From positions 186,001 through 250,000 of the forward strand of contig FZPE01000001.1 of assembly GCA_900188465.1 (NCBI GenBank): a stretch of DNA of 64,000 bases, written 5' to 3'. Under the pieces are notes generated by a model. It saw only the letters and a list, made by a program, of their open reading frames with translations, was not told where the DNA came from and searched no databases. Made by a program: the position numbers and the translations under genes. Source of the DNA: Micrococcales bacterium KH10. Its GTDB lineage: Bacteria > Actinomycetota > Actinomycetes > Actinomycetales > Cellulomonadaceae. Numbering within the stretch: the stretch's first letter is position 1; each line of letters begins with the position of its first letter. Below are positions 47,570 to 54,331 of this stretch, piece after piece.

Positions 47570-47811
47570 AGAAATGAAATCAGCTCTTCAAACGACAGCG
47601 ATCCACCAATCGCAGTAGATCCCTGGTCTGGGGTAACAGAGCACCACTCGTCGTCAAGCTCGACGGTCTGATGCTCTATGCCATCGTATCCAAACCTGTA
47701 GGTCTGTTCGTCAACCTTCCGCATTGTCACAGTTTTCCCGGTATTACTGCCGACGAAAGCAACTACTTCGCCAACGTCAAGCGCTTTGATTTGCTCTACG
47801 TCCACACCCAA
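47566..47811 (-). CDS. Hypothetical protein on the opposite strand
   Basis: An 81-residue acidic, beta-rich protein (VGEVVAFVGSNTGKTVTMRK; DDEWCSVTPDQGSTAIGG) read against the early operon, overlapping its 3' neighbour by 4 nt. The start is TTG at 47811 or GTG at 47805. It may be a cargo gene expressed in the lysogen. No family recognised. Confidence 0.55.
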   Translation of the reverse strand: MGVDVEQIKALDVGEVVAFVGSNTGKTVTMRKVDEQTYRFGYDGIEHQTVELDDEWCSVTPDQGSTAIGGSLSFEELISFL

Positions 47812-47827
47812 ACCCCAATCTCTCCAT

Positions 47828-47845
47828 GCCCGCGTCGTTGCGGGC
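47828..47845. terminator. Short GC hairpin
   Basis: GCCCGC and GCGGGC form a 6-bp stem around a 6-nt loop, just outside the start of the leftward gene and before the next rightward gene. It may insulate the two. Confidence 0.45.
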
Positions 47846-47861
47846 TTAGAAAGGAATCGTC

Positions 47862-47897
47862 ATGTCCACTCATGAACTTAAGAGCCAAAAGCTATGA
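47862..47897 (+). CDS. Possible 11-codon leader peptide
   Basis: AAAGGAATCGTC precedes an ATG opening MSTHELKSQKL and a TGA that overlaps the next ATG (ATGA). It looks like a translated leader coupled to the zinc-ribbon gene. Confidence 0.35.
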   Translation: MSTHELKSQKL

Positions 47898-48040
47898 CCA
47901 CCACACCAACCGGTATCCCCGTCGTCGACTGCGACAGGTGCGGCAAGCGTCACCCCTGGACGCGGCTGCACTGCGAGGGCTGCGGGTCGGCAAGCGTGTT
48001 CCAGATGGACGGCCTTTGCGTGAAATGCAGGAGGGAGTGA
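47894..48040 (+). CDS. Small zinc-ribbon protein
   Basis: A 48-residue protein with three CxxC pairs (CDRCGKRH, CEGCGS, CVKCRRE), a typical mini zinc ribbon. It lies 3 nt before the replication gene and is coupled to an 11-codon leader ORF. Confidence 0.6.
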   Translation: MTTTPTGIPVVDCDRCGKRHPWTRLHCEGCGSASVFQMDGLCVKCRRE

Positions 48041-48043
48041 GAG

Positions 48044-48826
48044 GTGGCTAAGGATGGAAGGCTTTACGGGAAGTTCACCCTAGACTTCCCCGATTCGCCG
48101 AAGATTCTGCCGCTGTCGGATGCTGCGTTTCGCTGTCTAGTTGAGGCAACACTTTGGAGCCGACAGCACATGACTGACGGGTTGCTAGCGCGTCGCTACG
48201 CAGTCGCTAGGTGGTCGCTTGAGGTTTTGCAGGAGTTGTGCGAAAACGACCCCGAAAACCCCTCTTTGGTTGAGGTTGAAAAGGGGTATTTGATACACGA
48301 CTTTGATAAACATCAGGACACTAAAGCGGACATTGAGGCACGGTCGCGCCGCAACAAAATTGCAGGTCAGAAGGGCGGGCTAGCGAAACGCAAGCAAGTC
48401 GCTAGCGAGTCGCTTAGCGAAAACGAAGCAGAGACAGAGACAGAGACACATATAACTACACCTAACGGTGTAGTTAGGTCGCGCGCGACAAAACTGCCCG
48501 ATTCATGGACTCCGACGATCGAACACCAGTCCCGAGCAAGCGAGACAAACCTCGACTTGCAACTTGAGGTGATGAAGTTCCGGTCGCACGCCCACGAGAA
48601 AGGGCGCACGGCCAAGAACTGGAACGCGGCATTCACTCGCTGGCTCATCAACGCCGCCGAGTTCGCAGCACGAGATCGCACAGCAGGGATGCGCCCGACT
48701 TACCAGGAGCGTCAAGCTGCGCTATGGGATCGGGAGATGGAACAGGCCCGACTGCGAGACGAAAGGAATCTCGATGCTCAGCAACCAGCAGATGGTGACC
48801 GTCCTGCGCTACCTCAAGGCCGCTAA
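48044..48826 (+). CDS. Phage replication initiator (DnaD/O-like)
   Basis: A 260-residue protein with GTG start. The N-terminal part resembles a winged helix (LSDAAFRCLVEATLWSRQHM; LEVLQELCENDP; GYLIHDFDKHQ), followed by a basic linker, a Glu/Thr-rich stretch and a C-terminal helical domain (AKNWNAAFTRWLINAAEFAA) as in phage DnaD/DnaT-like initiators. Short repeats and a palindrome inside the gene suggest it contains its own origin, as in lambda O. Confidence 0.72.
   Translation: MAKDGRLYGKFTLDFPDSPKILPLSDAAFRCLVEATLWSRQHMTDGLLARRYAVARWSLEVLQELCENDPENPSLVEVEKGYLIHDFDKHQDTKADIEARSRRNKIAGQKGGLAKRKQVASESLSENEAETETETHITTPNGVVRSRATKLPDSWTPTIEHQSRASETNLDLQLEVMKFRSHAHEKGRTAKNWNAAFTRWLINAAEFAARDRTAGMRPTYQERQAALWDREMEQARLRDERNLDAQQPADGDRPALPQGR
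48181..48220 (+). repeat. Iteron-like 11-bp repeats, cluster 1
   Basis: GTTGCT at 48181 and GTCGCT at 48192, 48203 and 48214 are spaced exactly 11 bp apart. The period is not a multiple of three, so it does not come from a repeated amino-acid pattern. Candidate initiator-binding sites. Confidence 0.6.
48398..48476 (+). repeat. Iteron-like repeats, cluster 2, with palindrome (candidate origin)
   Basis: GTCGCTAGCGA (48398) and GTCGCTTAGCGA (48409) repeat at the same 11-bp spacing. Three GAGACA units follow. A perfect 10-bp inverted repeat, TAACTACACC / GGTGTAGTTA with a 4-nt loop, lies at 48453-48476. All are inside the replication gene. Confidence 0.6.
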
Positions 48827-49259
48827 CCTCAGTGGGCCGATCGAGGAAGGGCAAGCGGCGGTGTGGGTAGACGCCCTCGCTGCCAAAATGCCAAACCTGC
48901 GCATCGAGGACGCACAGGCAGCCTGTCGAGAAATGGTGACCAGCCGCTCGGCAGCGAAAGGCAACACCTGGATCACGCCAGGCGATCTGATCGACGAGGT
49001 GAAGCGGATTCGGAGCAAACGACTCGACTCGGCGGGAACACTCCCAGAGGCTCCCACCTACCTCGGGGTCGACGGCGAGCGTGAATGGACTCGGCGCATT
49101 CGGGCGCTCGTCGGTGACGGCCTCACGGCAGACGATGCGGCAAAACGGGCCCGGAGTGCAATGAAGATCCCTGAACCGGAGCACGTCGAAACCGTCCCCA
49201 TCGCCGGGTTGCTCAACAAAACACTCAAACCCCGTCCCAGTGGCGGGGTTTCTGCATGA
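48774..49259 (+). CDS. Phage replication-associated protein (possible helicase loader)
   Basis: A 161-residue protein overlapping the initiator gene by 53 nt. The N-terminal helices (MVTVLRYLKAANLSGPIEEG; AVWVDALAAKMPNLRIED) and position directly after the initiator resemble small helicase-loader or replisome-organiser proteins. The role is inferred mainly from position. Confidence 0.6.
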   Translation: MLSNQQMVTVLRYLKAANLSGPIEEGQAAVWVDALAAKMPNLRIEDAQAACREMVTSRSAAKGNTWITPGDLIDEVKRIRSKRLDSAGTLPEAPTYLGVDGEREWTRRIRALVGDGLTADDAAKRARSAMKIPEPEHVETVPIAGLLNKTLKPRPSGGVSA

Positions 49260-49270
49260 AGGAGGACGTT

Positions 49271-49570
49271 ATGAACTTCAAGAAGGCACTCAAGGCCAAA
49301 GCAAGGCCAAAGCGGCGCGCGAGGTTGCTTGATGTCGAATTTCCCGAATTGCCAGACCGGAAACGTGTTCTGCGAGCCCTTGAACTCGCGGGCGTCAATC
49401 CGAATGCTGTTGCCGTCGATCCGCCGCCGCTCGCCAGTCGGAACTTCCTGGAATTTAGCGAGATCCAGTTCGACGGCCCGCGCAAAATCATCCACCACCG
49501 CAAGGGCAAATTTGTCACTAAGCGGCGCGTGATCCGCAACCCTGATCCGACACTTTGGAGGAAGCCATGA
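49271..49570 (+). CDS. Hypothetical basic phage protein
   Basis: A 99-residue basic protein (FKKALKAKARPKRRARLLD; KIIHHRKGKFVTKRRVIRNP). GAAGGAGG precedes the ATG at 49271 at good spacing, so this start is used rather than an ATG at 49256. No family recognised. Confidence 0.55.
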   Translation: MNFKKALKAKARPKRRARLLDVEFPELPDRKRVLRALELAGVNPNAVAVDPPPLASRNFLEFSEIQFDGPRKIIHHRKGKFVTKRRVIRNPDPTLWRKP

Positions 49571-50277
49571 CGCTAGACCGAGCCGCGATCCAGAGCCGTT
49601 ACCAAGCCGCGCTGGATGCAAAACCCGGCAAGGGGCCGATCGATCCAACGCCGATCTGGGATTCGGCCTGCGACGTGCCGGATTTGCTCGTGGAGATCGA
49701 GCGGCTGAGGCAGGAAGCGTCCGCATTGCCACAGAATGCCACCCAGGACGCGACGGGAGGCGGAAAAGGGGCACAGGGAGGTTCGGGCGGACAAACGGGC
49801 CTTAAATCGGCTTCTGCGGGGTCGGTGCTCGATGAAATCAAAGCCCGTGCTGCGGCGGCTACTGGGGGGCCGTGGTACTGGCGCAATTCGCAGGATGTGT
49901 ACCTGCTTGGCAAGTCGAGTCGATGCGTCATGGCGTTTTCTCGCTACGGCATGCAGGGCGGACAGCCGGAGTTCCGCGGTTCCGACAATCTCATGACCAA
50001 GGTGGCGAAAAAGAACATCAACACCTTCCCAGACGCCACCTTCATCGCCCACGCCCGCCAAGACGTACCCGCACTGGTCACAGCCCTTGAAGCGGTGCTT
50101 CTTCTGCACTCAAGTCGCCCCGGCCTTCTTGGTCGGCCCGTGTGCGAGGAGTGCGTTGAAGATCTGGGCCTCGGAGACACTCTCCCCGCCACATACCCCT
50201 GCCCGACTGTTCGGGCGGTCACCGAAGCACTGGGGGCCACCGATGAGGCCGCACACGAGAAGGAGGAACGAGGATGA
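49567..50277 (+). CDS. Hypothetical phage protein with EIKARA...FIAHAR module
   Basis: A 236-residue protein. A Gly-rich linker (about 60-80) separates a helical N terminus from a module VLDEIKARAAAATGGPWYW ... FIAHARQDVPALVTALEAVL that recurs in the gene at 51128. The C terminus has a CEECVEDLGLG pair. The ATG overlaps the previous stop. Function unknown. Confidence 0.6.
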   Translation: MTLDRAAIQSRYQAALDAKPGKGPIDPTPIWDSACDVPDLLVEIERLRQEASALPQNATQDATGGGKGAQGGSGGQTGLKSASAGSVLDEIKARAAAATGGPWYWRNSQDVYLLGKSSRCVMAFSRYGMQGGQPEFRGSDNLMTKVAKKNINTFPDATFIAHARQDVPALVTALEAVLLLHSSRPGLLGRPVCEECVEDLGLGDTLPATYPCPTVRAVTEALGATDEAAHEKEERG

Positions 50278-50828
50278 GTGAACGTAAAACGCAGGCGCTG
50301 GACACCCTGCCAGACCGCACGCTAATCGAGGCGTCGGGGCGATATCTGCACGGCGCGGGCCAGTTCGACAGGTGCTGGGCGCGTCCGGTGCCGAGCTTCG
50401 TCAGCGGCACGGATGAGCCGCGCTTGTGGGAGGTGCTCGTGTACGGGTCGCGGGGGTTGCCGGAGAGCGTCACGACAGCCGAGCGCATCACTGAATACCG
50501 CGTGCTGTACGTCGCCGACGGGAGACTGACCATGACCGACCGCATTGACCACGCGACTGAGGCGCGGGAAGCACTGCGAGGAGCGGGAGACGGCAGAAAT
50601 GTCGCCACTGACGCGCCTCTGGTGGCCCAAGTCCACGCGACCCTGGCCCTCGTAGAGCAGCAGCGGATCGCCAACCTGATTGCGCTGGCTGAGTCGGGGA
50701 GAGTGACCGTCAACGGGGCCAGGCAAGCCCTGTCAGGAATCTACGAAGGCACTGTCGAGGATGGAACTGGGCACATGCGTCTCCGCCCCGACATTGCCAC
50801 CGCTCTCGGAATCGAGGTTCAGGGATGA
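50274..50828 (+). CDS. Hypothetical phage protein
   Basis: A 184-residue protein with beta-rich N-terminal half (RLWEVLVYGSRGLPESV; EYRVLYVADGRLTM) and helical C-terminal half (AQVHATLALVEQQRIANLIA). It overlaps both neighbours by 4 nt. No family recognised. Confidence 0.55.
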   Translation: MSERKTQALDTLPDRTLIEASGRYLHGAGQFDRCWARPVPSFVSGTDEPRLWEVLVYGSRGLPESVTTAERITEYRVLYVADGRLTMTDRIDHATEAREALRGAGDGRNVATDAPLVAQVHATLALVEQQRIANLIALAESGRVTVNGARQALSGIYEGTVEDGTGHMRLRPDIATALGIEVQG

Positions 50829-51013
50829 GCACCGCAGAAGCAATGTTTGTAACAGGCGTGGTACTGGCGGTGTTCAGCACCATCTCATGGGGTTACGAGG
50901 CGGTCGAAGTGCGACCACGCGACCGCCGATACTGGCGGCCGTGTGTGGTAACCGGATTAAGCGCTGTCGCTTTCATCGCGGCGGCTTGGATGAATGTAGG
51001 AGGCGGGCGATGA
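50825..51013 (+). CDS. Two-helix mini membrane protein
   Basis: A 62-residue protein with two membrane helices (MFVTGVVLAVFSTISWGY; VVTGLSAVAFIAAAWMNVGG) joined by a charged loop. The same plan and AWM-x-VG ending occur in the gene at 52657, so the two are probably paralogues. Confidence 0.55.
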   Translation: MSTAEAMFVTGVVLAVFSTISWGYEAVEVRPRDRRYWRPCVVTGLSAVAFIAAAWMNVGGGR

Positions 51014-51144
51014 TCGACTGCCATGAGTGTTCATGCCACCTGAACCCGCCGTGTTCCCGGTGCGAAAACTGCGTGCATTGGTACGCGCCCGATTGTTCAA
51101 ATGACTGTCAAGAATGTGAGGTTGACCATGAAGCGCCTAGATGA
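51010..51144 (+). CDS. Cys-rich mini protein
   Basis: A 44-residue protein with nine cysteines in CxxC-type spacing (CHECSCH, CSRCENC, CSNDCQEC). It probably binds zinc or an Fe-S cluster. Overlaps both neighbours. Confidence 0.55.
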   Translation: MIDCHECSCHLNPPCSRCENCVHWYAPDCSNDCQECEVDHEAPR

Positions 51145-51499
51145 AATCAAAGCCCGCGCTGAGGCGGCTACTGAGGGGCCGTGGGCGGTGAGCGAAGATT
51201 CCGAATCGTCGCGCGCATGGTTTACGCGTCCGTTCCCGGAGTTTAAGGGAAAGGACGGGAGGCCAGTCCACTTGTCAATAACTCATGCGGAGACAGAGTT
51301 CATTGCCCACGCCCGCGAGGACATTCCGTGGCTGCTGGCCGAGGTTGACCGCCTGCAAGCCCAGGTAGACGCGGTGCGGGCTGCCCTCGCCAACCACCCG
51401 AAAGCGTGCGACCTGTACGACAAAGACGAGGCGGTGACGTGCGGCTGGAAGCGGGCAGTCATGGATGTTGAACAAGCGTTAGGAGAAGACTATGAGTGA
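51128..51499 (+). CDS. Hypothetical phage protein with EIKARA...FIAHAR module
   Basis: A 123-residue protein. RLDEIKARAEAATEGPWAV and FIAHAREDIPWLLAEVDRL repeat the module seen in the gene at 49567. GAGG lies 6 nt before the ATG at 51128. The C-terminal half is helical with a Cys pair (KACDLYDKDEAVTCGWKR). Function unknown. Confidence 0.6.
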   Translation: MKRLDEIKARAEAATEGPWAVSEDSESSRAWFTRPFPEFKGKDGRPVHLSITHAETEFIAHAREDIPWLLAEVDRLQAQVDAVRAALANHPKACDLYDKDEAVTCGWKRAVMDVEQALGEDYE

Positions 51500-52052
51500 A
51501 CTGACCGAGAAGATCGCACGGGAGCACGGCGTCGACTGGATCAGCGGCGGGAGCGATGGCGAGACCATTGGTTGTCAGTGTGGGGCTCGCAATAAGGAGT
51601 CGTCCGACAGCGGCATGATGTCGGCGCATGTCCGCCACGTCGCGGAGGTCACCGAGGCGGCTGTGCGGGCGGAGCGTGTCACCCCGAGCCGTGAAGCGCT
51701 GATCTTAGCCATCGCTAAAGAGGTGGACAGAGCCATTGGTTCTGATTGGCCGGATTCTTTAGCCCCCCATCAAAAGGCAATTTTAGACGCGGCCTCCCGC
51801 GCAGTTCTCGCCCTGCTCCCTGGCCGCTCTGAGGCTGTGGTGAAGGCGGAGGCGTTGCGGGAAGCGGCGGCGGGTATGCCGAGGGTTTCGTGGGGTGACT
51901 TTTGGGATGAGGACAAGCAAAAATACGGCGCGCACATCCAGGAGGTCGTCGACCCGCACTCAAAGCCATTCCCCACCATCCGCAGCGTCGGCATCGAAGA
52001 TTGGCTCCATGCCCGCGCTGAGGAGATCGAGCGGGGTGGTAGCCGTGGCTGA
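51492..52052 (+). CDS. Hypothetical phage protein
   Basis: A 186-residue protein. An N-terminal GETIGCQCGARNK pair, a central helical segment and a C-terminal block VVKAEALREAAAG ... WLHARAEEIERGG. That C-terminal block recurs in the next gene. No family recognised. Confidence 0.55.
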   Translation: MSELTEKIAREHGVDWISGGSDGETIGCQCGARNKESSDSGMMSAHVRHVAEVTEAAVRAERVTPSREALILAIAKEVDRAIGSDWPDSLAPHQKAILDAASRAVLALLPGRSEAVVKAEALREAAAGMPRVSWGDFWDEDKQKYGAHIQEVVDPHSKPFPTIRSVGIEDWLHARAEEIERGGSRG

Positions 52053-52323
52053 GTACACGCCGACGACAGAGCAGGTGCGTGATGCCTACAGCTTCGACCC
52101 TGTGGCCGAGTACCACGACCCGATCACCCCGCACCACGTCATCAACGGGCGCGCCTTCGACCGTTGGCTTGCTGCTCATGAGGCTGAGGTGAAAGCCGAG
52201 GCGCTGCGGGAGGCCGTTAAGGACATTGACTACGCGGGTCTGGGAACCTACGAAGCCAACACGGTTGTCTCGTGGCTGTCCACCCGCGCTGACCGGATCG
52301 AGCGGGATGGTGACTGTGGCTGA
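52045..52323 (+). CDS. Hypothetical phage protein sharing a C-terminal module with its neighbour
   Basis: A 92-residue protein with GTG start inside the end of the previous gene. The C-terminal part, VKAEALREAVKDI ... WLSTRADRIERDG, matches the end of the previous gene, which suggests duplication of a module. Confidence 0.5.
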   Translation: MAEYTPTTEQVRDAYSFDPVAEYHDPITPHHVINGRAFDRWLAAHEAEVKAEALREAVKDIDYAGLGTYEANTVVSWLSTRADRIERDGDCG

Positions 52324-52660
52324 CGAGGTTTTATCGACGGATGATTTGCGTGAGGCATTTCGTGAGTTCTTGCGCCTGGCTGCTCTTGACAAATTGGCAG
52401 AGCGAGAGCCGTCCGTGGAGGTGTTCCTCTCGCCCGAGCAGTACGCGCAGATCGAGCAGTACGCGGACGAGAAGTTCAATGCCATTCTTACCACCCACGA
52501 CGCTGAGGTTCGTCGTGATGAGCGGGAGAAGGTCGCGCGGGAGATTGAGACAGTGGCCGATAGCGAGCCGCAAATAATCGGTTTTCACTGCACGTTCCCC
52601 GGACCCCGAGAGTCCGGCCTCCGTGCTGCCGCCCGAATCGCTCGTGGAGGTGCGTCGTGA
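52316..52660 (+). CDS. Hypothetical phage protein
   Basis: A 114-residue helical, charged protein with GTG start (LREAFREFLRLAALDKLAER; DEREKVAREIETVADSEPQI). Its last part, GLRAAARIARGG, is a diverged form of the neighbour's C-terminal module. Overlaps both neighbours. Confidence 0.5.
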   Translation: MADEVLSTDDLREAFREFLRLAALDKLAEREPSVEVFLSPEQYAQIEQYADEKFNAILTTHDAEVRRDEREKVAREIETVADSEPQIIGFHCTFPGPRESGLRAAARIARGGAS

Positions 52661-52845
52661 ACGCTGCGGGGGCGACGGCGGTTACCGCCGTCGTTTTCCT
52701 AGTCGCATCCATAGTCGTAGCGCTCGTAGCCGATGATAAGGGCTGGCACAGGAGAGGGCCCGTGATCGTTCCGGTCGGCTGGGCGCTGTTCGCGTCAAGC
52801 TGCGCGCTGTTTATCGTCTCGGCGTGGATGGCGGTGGGGTCGTGA
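52657..52845 (+). CDS. Two-helix mini membrane protein
   Basis: A 62-residue protein, GTG start, with two membrane helices (TAVVFLVASIVVALVADD; VGWALFASSCALFIVSAWM) and ending AWMAVGS. A likely paralogue of the gene at 50825. Confidence 0.55.
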   Translation: MNAAGATAVTAVVFLVASIVVALVADDKGWHRRGPVIVPVGWALFASSCALFIVSAWMAVGS

Positions 52846-53183
52846 TGCCTAAACGAGTTCAGATGACACGGCAACGACCGTGGCGTGCGGACAACCCGGA
52901 TGCGGTGATCGTTGCCAGGCCGAGCAAGTGGGGGAATCCCTGGCGAGTTTGGCGAGATGCGCGGCGGGGCCGCTGGGTTTGTAAGGCGGATCACAATGCG
53001 AGTTATGAACTGTTCATCACGAAGGATGAAGCAACCGCTGCCGCAGTAGAGCATTTCAGGCATTGGGTGTGGCGACTGGATGTGACCGAACTCGCAGGCA
53101 AAGACCTCGCCTGCTGGTGCCCGCTCGATCAGTCGTGCCACGCGGACGTGCTGCTAGAGATCGCGAACGGAGGTGCCCAGTGA
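52845..53183 (+). CDS. DUF4326-family protein
   Basis: A 112-residue protein with the family hallmarks ARPSKWGNPWRVW, a central helix (AAAVEHFRHWVWRLD) and ELAGKDLACWCPLDQSCHAD. DUF4326 proteins are common in phages and actinobacteria; the function is not known. The ATG overlaps the previous stop (TGATG). Confidence 0.8.
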   Translation: MPKRVQMTRQRPWRADNPDAVIVARPSKWGNPWRVWRDARRGRWVCKADHNASYELFITKDEATAAAVEHFRHWVWRLDVTELAGKDLACWCPLDQSCHADVLLEIANGGAQ

Positions 53184-53323
53184 ACCCCGATTGTAAGTAC
53201 GGCAAGCACGCGGCCTGCGATGGGTCTGGGTGGGATGCCGAACGAGACGAACCCATTGCGTGTCCATGTGTGTGTCATCAAGCCCTGAGCCTTGATTCGG
53301 CCAAGACAAGGAGAAACCCTTGA
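53180..53323 (+). CDS. Cys/His-rich mini protein
   Basis: A 47-residue protein with GTG start and CKYGKHAACDGSGWD ... CPCVCH, a common small actinophage pattern likely to bind zinc. Overlaps its neighbours by 4 nt. Confidence 0.55.
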   Translation: MNPDCKYGKHAACDGSGWDAERDEPIACPCVCHQALSLDSAKTRRNP

Positions 53324-53460
53324 TAACCACCAAATGCCCCTGCGGCTGGGAAACCTACGGCAACATCCAAGCCGCACTCAGGCGCAAAGAACAGCACCAG
53401 AAGAAATGCCCACAGGCCCCGAAAACCGGGGCCTCACGTGTGTCAGGAGGCAGAACATGA
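53320..53460 (+). CDS. Small zinc-finger-like protein
   Basis: A 46-residue protein with TTG start, placed 6 nt after AAGGAG. CPCGWETYGNIQAALRRKEQ followed by H-QKKC gives a C-x-C ... H-x4-C finger. A GGCCCCG/CGGGGCC hairpin (53415-53433) lies in its coding region. Confidence 0.5.
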   Translation: MITTKCPCGWETYGNIQAALRRKEQHQKKCPQAPKTGASRVSGGRT

Positions 53461-54128
53461 GTGAGACAGACCACACCGCACGTCCGCTCATCGCGCGCGC
53501 GGAAACGACCGCGGCGCTCATCGAGCAGCTCTATCAAGCAGCACGTGAACTCACCACCACCGACCTGCTTCCCCGTTTGAAAGCACTCATCGCTGAAACC
53601 AGTTCGCCCAACACCAGCGACACCCACCGGTTCAAGAAGCAACCATCCTCACCAGCCCCATGGAACGATGCGGCGGCAGGGTTGTATTACACGATCCATG
53701 GGGATGCTCGGCGTTTTGAGACGTTGTTGAGTGTGCGATTGTTTGGGCGTGCGAGGTTCAGGCCGGGTGCTGACAACCAGACGGTCGAGGCGATTGGAAG
53801 GTTGCCGGTCCTGATCGCTCACGGGTATGAGAGAGGTCTAGATCCTGACCTTGACCTCGCTGACCCGACTAATGCTTTGTTGTCGTGGCCGCGTCAGATT
53901 AGAGCAATGCTAGATGCGGCACTCCCTGGCGAAGAGCCTTGGACCACCGCACCAGGCGACCTACGTTGCCCGCACTGCGACAACCGGCTTCACCTCGAAC
54001 CAGGGTGGACAGCGCACCCAGACACTGCCGACGTGATCTGCCGCCATTGCCGTGATGACAACGGCAAGCACCTCAGATGGGCACCCACAACATGGGTCGC
54101 CGTCCTCCAACACCAGGACACCAAATAG
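53457..54128 (+). CDS. Hypothetical phage protein with zinc ribbon
   Basis: A 223-residue protein. Helical N-terminal region (TTAALIEQLYQAARELTTTD), a middle domain (GLYYTIHGDARRFETLLSVR) and a C-terminal zinc ribbon (CPHCDNRL ... VICRHCRDD). It is the last gene before the late promoter, the place where many actinophages carry late regulators. Function unknown. Confidence 0.6.
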   Translation: MSETDHTARPLIARAETTAALIEQLYQAARELTTTDLLPRLKALIAETSSPNTSDTHRFKKQPSSPAPWNDAAAGLYYTIHGDARRFETLLSVRLFGRARFRPGADNQTVEAIGRLPVLIAHGYERGLDPDLDLADPTNALLSWPRQIRAMLDAALPGEEPWTTAPGDLRCPHCDNRLHLEPGWTAHPDTADVICRHCRDDNGKHLRWAPTTWVAVLQHQDTK

Positions 54129-54134
54129 TGACCA

Positions 54135-54167
54135 ACGGTGAGCCCAGCAACCCATTGGGCTCACCGT
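54135..54167 (+). terminator. Terminator of the early operon
   Basis: ACGGTGAGCCCA and TGGGCTCACCGT form a perfect 12-bp stem around a 9-nt loop, 6 bp after the last early gene. No T tract follows. Confidence 0.7.
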
Positions 54168-54180
54168 GTCGCTAACCAAC

Positions 54181-54210
54181 TTGCAAAAAGTTATCCACAG
54201 GTTCTATAGT
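54181..54210 (+). promoter_or_regulatory. Late promoter with a DnaA box in the spacer
   Basis: TTGCAA (54181-54186) and TATAGT (54205-54210) are spaced by 18 bp, a plausible sigma-A promoter for the structural genes. The perfect DnaA box TTATCCACA (54191-54199) lies between them. Confidence 0.6.
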
Positions 54211-54237
54211 TTGAGACGGCAGGTCATGCCCAAAAAC

Positions 54238-54267
54238 AAGCCCCGTAGAGCACACGCTCCGGGGCTT
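54238..54267 (+). promoter_or_regulatory. Leader hairpin upstream of the terminase genes
   Basis: AAGCCCCG pairs with CGGGGCTT around a 14-nt loop, about 28 bp after the putative late promoter and 65 bp before the small terminase gene. It could be an attenuator or antitermination site. Confidence 0.5.
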
Positions 54268-54331
54268 CACTCATCCCCCAAACACTTGTAGCTAACAGCC
54301 CGCCAGGCGCGGTGAAGCAACCCCGAGGCAG

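Noticed and set aside
48181-48420. Regular short repeats that could suggest a CRISPR array
   Set aside because: The units are only 6-11 bp, have no spacers and lie inside a coding frame. No cas genes are present anywhere in the window.
48431-48448. GAGACA microsatellite as a contingency locus
   Set aside because: The unit is 6 bp, so slippage keeps the frame and only changes the number of Glu-Thr pairs.
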